Assembly (NCBI GenBank): GCA_016186945.1
Contig: JACPKR010000012.1
Span: 1-64,000, forward strand
Reading direction: 5' to 3'
Source: Deltaproteobacteria bacterium
GTDB taxonomy: Bacteria; Bdellovibrionota_B; Oligoflexia; Oligoflexales; Bog-1112
DNA: 64,000 nt
Part shown: piece after piece, positions 15,364 to 23,640 of the stretch
Layout: each line of letters opens with the position of its first letter
Position numbering within the stretch: the first letter of the stretch is position 1
Notes under the pieces: generated by a model
What the model was told of the DNA's origin: nothing
The model's input: only the letters and a program-made list of their open reading frames with translations
Database searches by the model: none
Made by a program: the position numbers and the translations under genes

Positions 15364-17115
15364 TTACTTGACAAGCCAGTCGATGAAAGCGTCTCGTTTC
15401 TCCCTATCTTTAAACCACCACTGCGCTGCGCCCCCTACAATTTTGTAACTTGGCTTGAATTCAAGCGACTCAAGTCCTTGCACTTCAGGTTGGAAGTTTT
15501 TAACCGTACCGCGAGTTTCAGCCTCTAGGGAAGATGGCTCTTCAAAGTGCGTTGCTAAAATTACCATCAAGTGGGGAACTTTACTTAAATCACGGAGGAA
15601 GTTCGTTACGCGAGGTTCTCCAATTGTTTGAATAGTCTTAGCGTAAGGTTCGTCTACCAACATGAGTATGCGATCGTTGCGGCCCAACGATTCCGCTACT
15701 TCGCGTAGTTCGGTCATGCGTTTGTGTTCGGACATGAAACTTGAAAGGCCTTCGCCAATCTTGTCTCCTATGTTGAAGTATGTCCTGATGCTTGAAAGCG
15801 GAACGAACGTAGCGGCTTCAGCAGGAACAATGGTGAGCGATTGCCCCAATATGTGAGCGAAAGCTATAGATTTCATGCTAGTCGTCTTGCCACATGCATG
15901 AGGACCTGTTAGGACCGCATGTCTTGCCTCAGTAAGTCCCAACTCGAAATCGTTGGGCACCGTCTTCTTAAGCAAAGGATTTCCGAGACTTTGGAAAGTG
16001 AATGCCGGCGCATCACCTTCTTTGTAACTGGCAAAACTCACAGCTAGCCCGTGTTCTCTGTATTCACGAATGAGACGAGCAACGGAAAGGTACGCGTCAA
16101 GAAGCGCACTTGCCTTCAACAGGATGGCAAGGCTACTTGGGAAACGACGGAGCGTATCGTAGTTCGTCAAGCTGTCGGTCATATACCAATAACGGAGGAA
16201 GGCGAAGCTCTTTTCTTCATAACTGGAACGTGTTTGCACCGCTTCTACAACGGATTTTAGGTTAGGATTGGACATGCTCCAGAATTCAGCAAACTTCTGC
16301 GCAAAGGGGCTGTCCTTCAAACGAGGATTGGCCTGCAAAGCGTCGTGAAGAGCCTTAAGACGTCCGAGCGCCTGACCCATCTTGACAACGAACCCATCGG
16401 CCTGAGGAAGTTTGTCAAGAAGAAGCTTTAAAGAAGCAAAGTTAAAATACACACCCACGCCGAGGCCAGATACTTGGCCAAGAAGATTGAAACCCAACCA
16501 TAGTTTTTTCACCCAGCGTTCTCCCGGTGCTCTCATCGCTCGCCAATCGAGCACAACGTGACGAGCCTCGATGGCTAGACCTTGGGTCAGCATAGCCGTC
16601 GACATGAGATGAACGGTAAGGAGGAATTTGAGCGAAGTGTTCTGATAAAGGCCCTTGAACATATCGGGGATCCCCTCAAGCAAGTCCCCTTGTGCCCCTA
16701 TTCTATCAATGATGTGCAGGAAAAGGCCCTCGTCTTTCGCAAACGCCTTTGAAAAAGCATCCAGCTGCGGAAAAAGTTCATCGTCCATCAGTGCTCGGAC
16801 AAGTTCTTGACGCTTTTTCAGCGCTGCGGTGTCGTCGATAGGTTCGAGCAGGGCCTCAAAAGTAAGTGCCCCAACCTGGCTTTTGGTGCGACGTACAGCT
16901 TCTAAGAGGAGGGGCATGTTGAGTTCCCCCCATTCTTTATCTGTTTCCCCGAGAATCTGATTTTTGCCTTTGTAACTTTCAAAAAGCGGGCTGGCTATTT
17001 GTCGAACCTCATCTAGGGTGTAAGTTCGAACGAAGGAATTCGCTGTCCCCGTATGCGGAAGGACTAATAGGAGGAGTATCAATATTCTTGATTTCACTTG
17101 TACGTATCGAAGCAT
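15364..17115 (-). CDS. Membrane-anchored MutS-like ATPase
   Basis: 583 residues from ATG 17115. The open frame extends 24 codons further, but those codons come from the neighbouring repeat and should not be counted. The N-terminus has a clear hydrophobic segment (ILILLLLVLPHTGTA), either a signal peptide or an anchor, and another hydrophobic stretch occurs near residue 220 (LGFNLLGQVSGLGVGVYF). The C-terminal third is a MutS ATPase: Walker A GPHACGKTT, then SSIRTYFNIGDKIGEGLSSF with the MutS-type glycine-rich segment, Walker B ILMLVDEP, and the switch histidine in ILATHFEE. No mismatch-binding domain is present. Why a MutS ATPase would be membrane-tethered or exported is unknown. It is not MutS1 or MutS2 proper (no Smr domain). 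Confidence 0.8.
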   Translation of the reverse strand: MLRYVQVKSRILILLLLVLPHTGTANSFVRTYTLDEVRQIASPLFESYKGKNQILGETDKEWGELNMPLLLEAVRRTKSQVGALTFEALLEPIDDTAALKKRQELVRALMDDELFPQLDAFSKAFAKDEGLFLHIIDRIGAQGDLLEGIPDMFKGLYQNTSLKFLLTVHLMSTAMLTQGLAIEARHVVLDWRAMRAPGERWVKKLWLGFNLLGQVSGLGVGVYFNFASLKLLLDKLPQADGFVVKMGQALGRLKALHDALQANPRLKDSPFAQKFAEFWSMSNPNLKSVVEAVQTRSSYEEKSFAFLRYWYMTDSLTNYDTLRRFPSSLAILLKASALLDAYLSVARLIREYREHGLAVSFASYKEGDAPAFTFQSLGNPLLKKTVPNDFELGLTEARHAVLTGPHACGKTTSMKSIAFAHILGQSLTIVPAEAATFVPLSSIRTYFNIGDKIGEGLSSFMSEHKRMTELREVAESLGRNDRILMLVDEPYAKTIQTIGEPRVTNFLRDLSKVPHLMVILATHFEEPSSLEAETRGTVKNFQPEVQGLESLEFKPSYKIVGGAAQWWFKDREKRDAFIDWLVK

Positions 17116-17138
17116 GAGGTTTCTCTTTGAAAGGTGTT

Positions 17139-17252
17139 TTGGGGCAAGGAGGTGGTTTGGAGGAAACTGAGCAGCTGGTTCCTCCAAGAATTACCTTGAG
17201 GGAAACCATCTGCGAAGTTTTCCCTCAAACTCCCTTCCTTGCTATTGCCCCT
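17139..17252. repeat. MITE-like repeat pair: one reverse copy plus a diverged forward copy
   Basis: 17139-17190 reads TTGGGGCAAGGAGGTGGTTT then the GGAGGAA/TTCCTCC hairpin, in reverse orientation to the full elements. At 17196-17228 a second hairpin follows, TTGAGGGAAA...TTTTCCCTCAA, then ACTCCCTTCCTTGC. This is recognisably the same element with both stem arms changed together (GGAGGAA to GAGGGAA, TTCCTCC to TTCCCTC). It supplies false upstream codons to the MutS-like gene. Confidence 0.8.
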
Positions 17253-17329
17253 ATTAATATAATGTGAGAAGAGTTTTCAAGCCTTTTGTGTAATACCTAA
17301 GCCCCCCCCCTCTCCTTAGTGGGAAAAAA

Positions 17330-18559
17330 ATGCGTAAAATTGAACTCTTAAGCCCAGCAGGTAGTCTTTCCAAAATGAATGTCAGCTTTCGTTACGGTGC
17401 AGATGCTGTCTACATCGGTGGAAAAGCGTTCAATCTTCGAGCGCGGTCCAGCAACTTCTCCCAGGAAGATTTGCGCGAAGCTAGTTCCTTTGCCCACAAG
17501 TTGGGGAAAAAGGTCTACGTAGCTCTCAACATCCTCGCCCATGATCGTGAGATCAAGGCTCTGCCGCGCTTCGTTAAATTCCTTGAAGAGATCGGGATTG
17601 ACGCCGTGATTGTTGCTGATTTGGGAATACTGGACCTTGTACAGGAACATTCTCAGCTCCGCATCCACATCAGCACTCAGGCAAGCGCCACGAATTGGCG
17701 AAGTGTGAAAATGTACGAGCGTTTGGGAGCAAAGCGCGTGGTTCTGGCAAGGGAAGTGAGCATTCCCGAAATCAGGAAGATAAAAGATGCTGTACCGGAC
17801 ATGGAACTGGAAGTGTTCGTCCACGGGGCTATGTGTATGACCTACTCAGGTCGATGCAATCTCAGCCAGTATTTCAGTGAGCGAGATGGGAACCGTGGCG
17901 TTTGCTCCAACACATGCCGGTGGAAATACCACATTGTTGAGGAGAAACGGCCAGGCGAGTTTTTCCCTGTCTATGAAGATGAAACTGGGACCTACATTTA
18001 TAATTCCAAAGATCTTTGTTCGATAGAATTTCTGGATAAGCTTCTCGACGCCGGGGTCGACGGGTTGAAAATCGAAGGGCGTATGAAGAGCCACTATTAC
18101 TGTGCCAATGCCACAAAGATTTACAGGCAGGCTCTTGATAGTTACCTTTCTGGCACCTACACGTACGATCCCCAGTGGAGGAGGGAACTGGAAAAGATGA
18201 GCCACAGGGGTTACACAAGCGGCTTTTATTTGGGTAAGCTGGACAAGGAGTCTGAGCAACAGAAGGGTGAAACCTTCGCCTCCCATCACTTTGCAGGACT
18301 CGTGAGAGAGAAACTTTCCGAGACGGAATACCTGATGGAATCAAGGGAGCGTTTCGACTTAGCCAAGGATATAGAAATCCTGAGACCTTTTGGGCAGAAT
18401 GAACGCCATCGGATTTCAAGAGCAATCAATCAGAAGACAGGGGAAGAGGTGCAACTTGTACAACCGAATATGATGTTGAAGATTCAGGTGGAGGTACCAC
18501 TGGCGCCCTTTGATATTTTGACAACTGATCAGAAGTTAATCGACTCGCAGGCCCCTTAA
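17330..18559 (+). CDS. trhP: U32 family peptidase-like protein, TrhP/YegQ type
   Basis: 409 residues, ATG start. The N-terminus ELLSPAGSLSKMNVSFRYGA and the signature EVFVHGAMCMTYSGRCNLS identify peptidase family U32. The conserved cysteines of the 4Fe-4S site (Cys in HGAMCM, GRCNLS, NRGVCSNTCRW) are present. YegQ/TrhP acts in prephenate-dependent hydroxylation of U34 in tRNA. Length and the C-terminal SHRGYTSGFYLG-type segment fit TrhP better than the shorter UbiU/UbiV or longer RlhA. Its stop lies 1 base before the duplicated target site of a repeat insertion that separates it from the convergent HAD gene. Confidence 0.85.
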   Translation: MRKIELLSPAGSLSKMNVSFRYGADAVYIGGKAFNLRARSSNFSQEDLREASSFAHKLGKKVYVALNILAHDREIKALPRFVKFLEEIGIDAVIVADLGILDLVQEHSQLRIHISTQASATNWRSVKMYERLGAKRVVLAREVSIPEIRKIKDAVPDMELEVFVHGAMCMTYSGRCNLSQYFSERDGNRGVCSNTCRWKYHIVEEKRPGEFFPVYEDETGTYIYNSKDLCSIEFLDKLLDAGVDGLKIEGRMKSHYYCANATKIYRQALDSYLSGTYTYDPQWRRELEKMSHRGYTSGFYLGKLDKESEQQKGETFASHHFAGLVREKLSETEYLMESRERFDLAKDIEILRPFGQNERHRISRAINQKTGEEVQLVQPNMMLKIQVEVPLAPFDILTTDQKLIDSQAP

Positions 18560-18567
18560 GTTAGTTG

Positions 18568-18710
18568 GTAATGCGTAAGCCACTTGGGGCAAATAGGGAG
18601 AGGGGGGGTTGGGGGGGCGAGTGAAGCGTCGCCTCCCCCGATTTCATGGAGGAACCAGCTGCGCAGTTTCCTCCAAACCACCTCCTTGCCCCAAGTGGCT
18701 TACGCATTAC
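18568..18710 (+). mobile_element. Full-length MITE with 8-bp target duplication (copy 1)
   Basis: 143 bp bounded by perfect 25-bp inverted repeats that begin GTAATGCGTAAGCCACTTGG. The direct repeat GTTAGTTG flanks it at 18560-18567 and 18711-18718. Inside are G-runs, the GGAGGAAC/GTTTCCTCC hairpin and CCACCTCCTTGCC. IS66-family elements have ends starting GTAA and make 8-bp duplications, so this is probably an IS66-mobilised non-autonomous element. Insertion was into the tiny gap between two convergent genes; the duplicated bases include the HAD stop codon. Confidence 0.93.
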
Positions 18711-18711
18711 G

Positions 18712-19347
18712 TTAGTTGAATCGGGAGGGAAGGACACGGCAATCGAGGTGGGAAAGGCGTTCGTAGGCCTGGTAGCCGTCGGCGACAAGAATAACTTCGA
18801 CCCCCAAAGCCTTGCCGACTTCGTAATCGTACTCCGTGTCACCGACAATCACGGTTTTTTCCCTATCGGCGGCAGTTTTTTCCAGCAATTCGTGTCCCCG
18901 ATCTATTTTCCCCTCTGTTGGATAGGCGCGGCAGCCATATATATGGGAAACGTATTTGCCCAAGCCGAAGTGGTTGACATAGTTCTTGAGGTCGTTTTCT
19001 CGCGTTAGCGAAAGGACGGACAAGGTTTTCCCTTGGTTAGCGAGAGTTTCCAGCAAGGACTCGGTCCCTTTGTAGAGCCTGGTCTTATGAAATTTCTCCT
19101 CATAACTTTCGTGAAAATGCTGGCTGAGTTCAACCAAGCGTTGATGATCCATCTGAAAGCCCAACTTTGCATAGTAGTCTATAAGAGGGAAGCAAAACTC
19201 TCTTCGATAGTCTTCCAAACTTACCTGGGCTAGGCCCGCTGCATCCGTCTGCTCGCAAAGGATTTCTACTACGACCTCCAGGTCCTCGATGAGTGTCCCG
19301 TTCCAGTCCCAGATGACGTGGGTAAAAGATTTTAGCTCATTAAGCAT
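18712..19347 (-). CDS. HAD-superfamily phosphatase
   Basis: 211 residues. Motif I is WDWNGTLIED (nucleophile Asp in DWNGT, with Asn at the second acid position as in many subfamily members). Motif II is SVLSLT, motif III is the Lys in PTEGKIDRG, and motif IV is IVGDTEYDYEVG. The helical cap lies between residues 18 and 85. It looks like a phosphoglycolate-phosphatase-type enzyme acting on a small phosphorylated metabolite, but the substrate cannot be deduced. Its last codons overlap the target duplication of the adjacent MITE. Confidence 0.85.
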   Translation of the reverse strand: MLNELKSFTHVIWDWNGTLIEDLEVVVEILCEQTDAAGLAQVSLEDYRREFCFPLIDYYAKLGFQMDHQRLVELSQHFHESYEEKFHKTRLYKGTESLLETLANQGKTLSVLSLTRENDLKNYVNHFGLGKYVSHIYGCRAYPTEGKIDRGHELLEKTAADREKTVIVGDTEYDYEVGKALGVEVILVADGYQAYERLSHLDCRVLPSRFN

Positions 19348-19498
19348 AAATTACCCCCCCTTTTTTATGAATTCTTTTACAATCACTGCCCTAATAATAT
19401 AAAGAAATTTCAAAATCACTAAATAAAGTGTTCATTATTTTACTTAACCTGCCGAATATTCCTGAAATGGCGGTTTATGAGGAAGGAGGAGAGCGCCC

Positions 19499-20776
19499 TT
19501 GCCAGAAGCTAAGATGCCAGAGAAAGTGCTCGTTGTCGACGATGATTCGCCTGTCGCCTATTTGATTGAACAAATTCTGCATGAGATCGGCATTAAGACA
19601 GTAAAGAATTTGCAGTCGTCAGTGGAAGCCTGGGATGAGGCGATGAAGGAGACCTATGACCTTGTTGTCCTAGATTGGAAAATTCCAGAAATAAGCGGTT
19701 TGGCTCTTCTCGGACGTTTTCGTGCTCACGAAATTTACGCAACAATTCCCATTCTTATAGTGTCAGGTTTCCTGTCCAAGGAAGATCTTGCCATTTTAGG
19801 AGAATACCTTTTGACCGGATTTCTCGAAAAGCCTGTGCAGAAGGGTTTCCTGCATCCGAAAGTCAGCGAGCTTTATAACGAATCGCTCTGGTTCAAAGAA
19901 AAGCAGGAAAGGTTGATCGAAGGATTCAAAGATCTGGAACAAGACGATGTTTCCGACGCAACTGATTCCCTCGAACGACTGTTGAAAGAATCAAGTAAGC
20001 CGGTCCCCCTTGGTGTAATCGCCACTAAAACGCTTATCGCAGGCAGGCACTTTGCAGAAGCTGAACGGATTCTCAATGTTCTTTTGAAAAAATCACCAGA
20101 TTCTATATTGGCTCTTCACCTTCTGGGAAAAGTGAAGCTTCTAACCAAGGATTACGACGGCGCGCTGGAGCTGCTCAAGAAGGCTTACACCAAATCACCC
20201 AAGAACCTGGAGAGGCTGAACCTTATAGGTAACGCTAACCTGCAGAAGCTGCAGTATGACGAAGCAGCAAAATATTTTGACAAGGCACTTAAAGTTGACG
20301 GAGGAAACACGGTTGCTCAGGATGGTGTGAAACTCGTGACCAACATTAGAACCTACATCAAGGACCAAGGTGTCGAACAAACTCCCAAGACTTTAGCCAG
20401 TCTTCTTAACGCGATTGGAATTTCAGAAGTTAAAAAGGAAGCATACGAAGATGCGGTTGAGCATTACGTGGCAGCCATTACACATCTCAATGACACCGAG
20501 GTGGAAGCCAAGGTAGAACTGAACCTCGGTCTCGCCTATATGCGTTGGAAACGGCCACAGGAAGCTTTGTATCACATGGAAAAGGCCCTAAAGTTAGATC
20601 CGAAATTCGAAAAAGCCCAGGGCCTCCAGAAGCGTATTCAGACCTTTATTGACAAGGGACCGAAGAAAAGCGCAGTTGAATTGGCGGAATTGGCGAAAGC
20701 AGCCCATCCCCCTGAAGAAAAAGATCTGTTTGAAGGTGAACCTGAGGAAATGATTGAGGACAAGAAAGCGTCCTAG
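19499..20776 (+). CDS. Response regulator with C-terminal TPR repeats
   Basis: 425 residues, TTG start with AAGGAGGA 8 nt upstream; an ATG five codons later is less well placed. Residues 9-125 are a CheY-like receiver: VLVVDDD, phosphoacceptor Asp59 in LVVLDWKIP, the conserved SGF (Ser) and EKPV (Lys). Residues 170-400 contain about six tetratricopeptide repeats (for example ALHLLGKVKLLTKDYDGALE, LGLAYMRWKRPQEALYHMEK). No DNA-binding or enzymatic output domain is present, so the output is probably protein-protein interaction. The acidic tail (EGEPEEMIED) ends the protein. It has no adjacent sensor kinase. Confidence 0.88.
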   Translation: MPEAKMPEKVLVVDDDSPVAYLIEQILHEIGIKTVKNLQSSVEAWDEAMKETYDLVVLDWKIPEISGLALLGRFRAHEIYATIPILIVSGFLSKEDLAILGEYLLTGFLEKPVQKGFLHPKVSELYNESLWFKEKQERLIEGFKDLEQDDVSDATDSLERLLKESSKPVPLGVIATKTLIAGRHFAEAERILNVLLKKSPDSILALHLLGKVKLLTKDYDGALELLKKAYTKSPKNLERLNLIGNANLQKLQYDEAAKYFDKALKVDGGNTVAQDGVKLVTNIRTYIKDQGVEQTPKTLASLLNAIGISEVKKEAYEDAVEHYVAAITHLNDTEVEAKVELNLGLAYMRWKRPQEALYHMEKALKLDPKFEKAQGLQKRIQTFIDKGPKKSAVELAELAKAAHPPEEKDLFEGEPEEMIEDKKAS

Positions 20777-20789
20777 CCTCCCGTAACTC

Positions 20790-21938
20790 CTACGCTCTCA
20801 GCCAAATGGGGATGAATTTGAAAAGCAGAATCAGAAAACCCAAGGTCCAAAACCCACTCCCGTAGTGCATGCTGCTGAGAAAGAAATTTGGTTCAAACAG
20901 AGGCACCCCGACCCTAATCAAAGCACCGATGAAGACACACAGAAAGGCAGCGACCAAAAAACCATCCGCTTTGATGGGCCTTTGTGTGTGGCCTAAAGAA
21001 ACTCTGCTCATCATCCCCATCGCAAAAAGGCCAAGCGTTCCCGCTCCAAAAGCATGGAGTGCGCTTTGCGCAAAGCCCCAAACGGGAAAGAGACGGACGC
21101 CTGCTTCAAGGGCAAAATGGAGGCCAAGCCACAAATAACCTAGCCAAAGAATCAACAGCATTGGTTCTGAAAAGAACTTCCTACGGGTCCAAAAGGAAAG
21201 GCGAAGGAACTGAAACAGAGCAGAGATGACAAAAAAAGTGGTAAGCACATTTCCCTCGACAACGAGTTGCAAAAACATGACTCCAAGCGCAGATGCGATT
21301 GCTCCACCATTGACCCAGGAGGGAACAGAGATGGGATAATCAGGAAATCGCTTTTTTGAAAAAAACGGAATGATACGTCCCGCAATTATCACTATCATGA
21401 CTTTGAAAGTTCCCAAACCAAGTGTCTTTGCATACATCAAATAGGAAACATCGTTTGTCCAGACATGAAGAATGTAGAAACTTTTTGATGCGAGAAGGCA
21501 ACTTAGAAGGAAGGAGAAGACGATCAAATTTTTTCGGCTCCCTCGTAACATGTGAATCATGTAAGCAAGAACCACGATGAGAAAAGGAAGCGTCATCGCT
21601 GTAAAGAGCCACAGATTCCCCAAGGGCAGAGCAAATGCCAAACGTTCTAAGATCCAGAGGCCAGCCAAACCGGCAAGGTGCTTGCCCTGGAGCGGAGGGT
21701 TCCCCGTCCAATGGCTGCCTGCTGTAAACAAAAAACCGACCACAAGTGCGAGGGTAAAGCCGAAAATCATTTCGTGACCGTGCCAAGCAAGCGCGTTGAT
21801 CATGAATCCGGAATAAGCCAAGGACCCTGTTGAAATGCTTGCCATCAGAGTCGGATATAAAATCGCGGCAAGCGCAGCCAGGGGAAAAAACGTTCTAAAA
21901 CTCATGGAAACGATGGGAAGGGAGGTCTGTATCTTCAT
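20790..21938 (-). CDS. nnrS: NnrS family membrane protein
   Basis: 382 residues, almost entirely hydrophobic with 10-12 predicted membrane helices. The family hallmark is WHGHEMIFGFTLALVVGFLF followed by TAGSHWTG, and a later 'GAGTLGLFAMGMMSRVSLGHT'. NnrS is a haem- and copper-containing inner-membrane protein linked to nitric oxide tolerance and denitrification. No other nitrogen-oxide gene is in the window, so a general nitrosative-stress role is more likely than denitrification. AGGA lies 9 nt before the ATG. It follows the mechanosensitive channel gene on the same strand with 11 nt between them. Confidence 0.88.
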   Translation of the reverse strand: MKIQTSLPIVSMSFRTFFPLAALAAILYPTLMASISTGSLAYSGFMINALAWHGHEMIFGFTLALVVGFLFTAGSHWTGNPPLQGKHLAGLAGLWILERLAFALPLGNLWLFTAMTLPFLIVVLAYMIHMLRGSRKNLIVFSFLLSCLLASKSFYILHVWTNDVSYLMYAKTLGLGTFKVMIVIIAGRIIPFFSKKRFPDYPISVPSWVNGGAIASALGVMFLQLVVEGNVLTTFFVISALFQFLRLSFWTRRKFFSEPMLLILWLGYLWLGLHFALEAGVRLFPVWGFAQSALHAFGAGTLGLFAMGMMSRVSLGHTQRPIKADGFLVAAFLCVFIGALIRVGVPLFEPNFFLSSMHYGSGFWTLGFLILLFKFIPIWLRA

Positions 21939-21949
21939 TGTGTATGGTC

Positions 21950-23257
21950 CTAATTATGTTTACCTAAGGCCTCTGTTAGAGATGAAAGGCTGTAAGAAGA
22001 CATTTTCTGGTAGGGGTGGAGTTCAAATGTCGGCATTGCTGCCAAAATGTGGTCGAAGATATCGGATTGTACGGCTTCATATTTTACCGAGTCGGTCTCG
22101 TTACAGAACGCGTAGATTTCGAGGGGAATTCCACTTTCCGTCGGCTGTAACTGGCGCACCATGAAAGTAAAGCTTGACATGTGAATATGCCGGTTTGCTT
22201 TCAGATATTCACTCACGTAAGCGCGGAACGTTCCCAGGTTGGTTAAAATGCGAAAATTTAGTGGCATGTCTTTGTCTGTTGTTTGAACCCCTCTGTTGCT
22301 TTCTTCAAGTTCCCGGAGTTTGTTGGCGAAATAAAGTTTCAAGCAGTCGATCTTCTTCAATGTCTCTAACAAGTCAGGAGAGCAGAATTTAACACTTTTC
22401 ATGTCTACGTTGATACTGCGTTTTATACGCCGTCCTCCGGATTCTCTCATACCACGCCAATTTTTAACGCCCGTCGATATGAAAGTGTAGGTGGGAATGG
22501 TCGTGATGGTATTATCCCAATTGCGAACTTTCACGGTTGTAAGCGAGATCTCGATAACTTCGCCATCGGCATTGTAGGAGGGGAGTTCGATCCAGTCGCC
22601 TAAGCGGATCATGTCGTAAGTTGACAAGTGGATACTAGCGACAAAACCAAGGATGACATCGCGAAAAACCAAAAGAAGGACAGCAGTTGCTGCTCCCAAC
22701 CCCGTGAGGAAACTCCACGGTGACTTGTCGAAAAGAATGGCGATAAAGAAAATCGAAACAAGGATGAATACGACCATGCGTCCCACTTGGATGTAACTCT
22801 TGATGGGACGTTTATGGGAATATTCGTACGTATCGTAAATGCCCTCAAAACTTTTCAAAAGAGAGTCGATGATGAGACCGATCACTATGGTTAGATAAAG
22901 ATTGGCTATGAGAATCACGGCAGAAACGATAGAGAGAGAAAAAGCTAGCTTCGTTGTGCCAAAAAGGGGAGCTGTGAGATATAAAACTAGAGTGGGTGCC
23001 AGGTAGGCTATTCGTCTTATGAGGTTGAATTTCGTGATGGCGACGCTCCATGGGGAATGGGCCTTGGAGATGAGAAGGTTGATGAAATTTGCCACGTAGC
23101 GCTTGGCAATGTAATGAGCAAGCCAGCAGAGCACGACTACAGAAATTGCCAGGATCAGATAGCCTATAAAGAGCGATAGGCCAGGGCCAGCATGGAGGGA
23201 AATGAATTGGTCTTGGATGAATTTTAGGATATTGAGTTCGCGGAGTCTTGAATTCAT
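21950..23257 (-). CDS. Miniconductance mechanosensitive channel (YbdG/MscM type)
   Basis: 435 residues. Five N-terminal helices precede the pore helix and upper beta domain: GLGAATAVLLLVFRDVILGF, then 'DMIRLGDWIELPSYNADGEV' and 'VRNWDNTITTIPTYTFISTG'. The NWRGMRESGGRRIKRSI segment and the long C-terminal soluble domain match YbdG/MscM rather than the shorter MscS. It opens under membrane tension to release solutes on hypo-osmotic shock. It probably shares a transcript with the small gene upstream (23268-23492) and nnrS downstream. Confidence 0.88.
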   Translation of the reverse strand: MNSRLRELNILKFIQDQFISLHAGPGLSLFIGYLILAISVVVLCWLAHYIAKRYVANFINLLISKAHSPWSVAITKFNLIRRIAYLAPTLVLYLTAPLFGTTKLAFSLSIVSAVILIANLYLTIVIGLIIDSLLKSFEGIYDTYEYSHKRPIKSYIQVGRMVVFILVSIFFIAILFDKSPWSFLTGLGAATAVLLLVFRDVILGFVASIHLSTYDMIRLGDWIELPSYNADGEVIEISLTTVKVRNWDNTITTIPTYTFISTGVKNWRGMRESGGRRIKRSINVDMKSVKFCSPDLLETLKKIDCLKLYFANKLRELEESNRGVQTTDKDMPLNFRILTNLGTFRAYVSEYLKANRHIHMSSFTFMVRQLQPTESGIPLEIYAFCNETDSVKYEAVQSDIFDHILAAMPTFELHPYQKMSSYSLSSLTEALGKHN

Positions 23258-23267
23258 GAGATAACTT

Positions 23268-23492
23268 CTATGAATCCTTCCTATCTACAGGGCTAAGGTT
23301 TGCTTCCGTCTCTTTTTCTTCTCCGTATAGCCGGGCAAGTTCCTTTTTATCTTTTTTGATAACGGGTCGTGGGGGGTACCAACTGGTCTGCGCATCGTAG
23401 GTGTGCAGAACGTCTCCACGTCTCATGCGTTTGATCAGCTCTTCGTTACGCTTTTTCCGGCGGAATTTTATATTCAGATTTAGTTTCTTCAT
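23268..23492 (-). CDS. Small basic hypothetical protein
   Basis: 74 residues, strongly basic N-terminus (KLNLNIKFRRKKRNEELIKR, MRRGD) and a mixed-charge C-terminus. No membrane segment or recognisable domain. It lies 10 nt upstream of the mechanosensitive channel gene on the same strand, so it is probably the first gene of that transcript. The sequence alone does not suggest a function; binding to nucleic acid or membrane surfaces would fit its charge. Confidence 0.5.
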   Translation of the reverse strand: MKKLNLNIKFRRKKRNEELIKRMRRGDVLHTYDAQTSWYPPRPVIKKDKKELARLYGEEKETEANLSPVDRKDS

Positions 23493-23640
23493 TGTTTTTA
23501 TCCTTTTCAGCCGTACCTATTTTAGTTTCGGCACTTTTCTTCGATTTGTTGACTGATTGGCTAGAAAAAGAAGGAGTAACAGATGCTTACATAAGCTTCT
23601 TTAGATCAGAACCAGCTTATATCCTATACCATTTGCCTGC

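Noticed and set aside
17116-17187. N-terminal extension EEPAAQFPPN of the MutS-like protein
   Set aside because: These codons are MITE sequence; the signal-like segment starts from the ATG at 17115.
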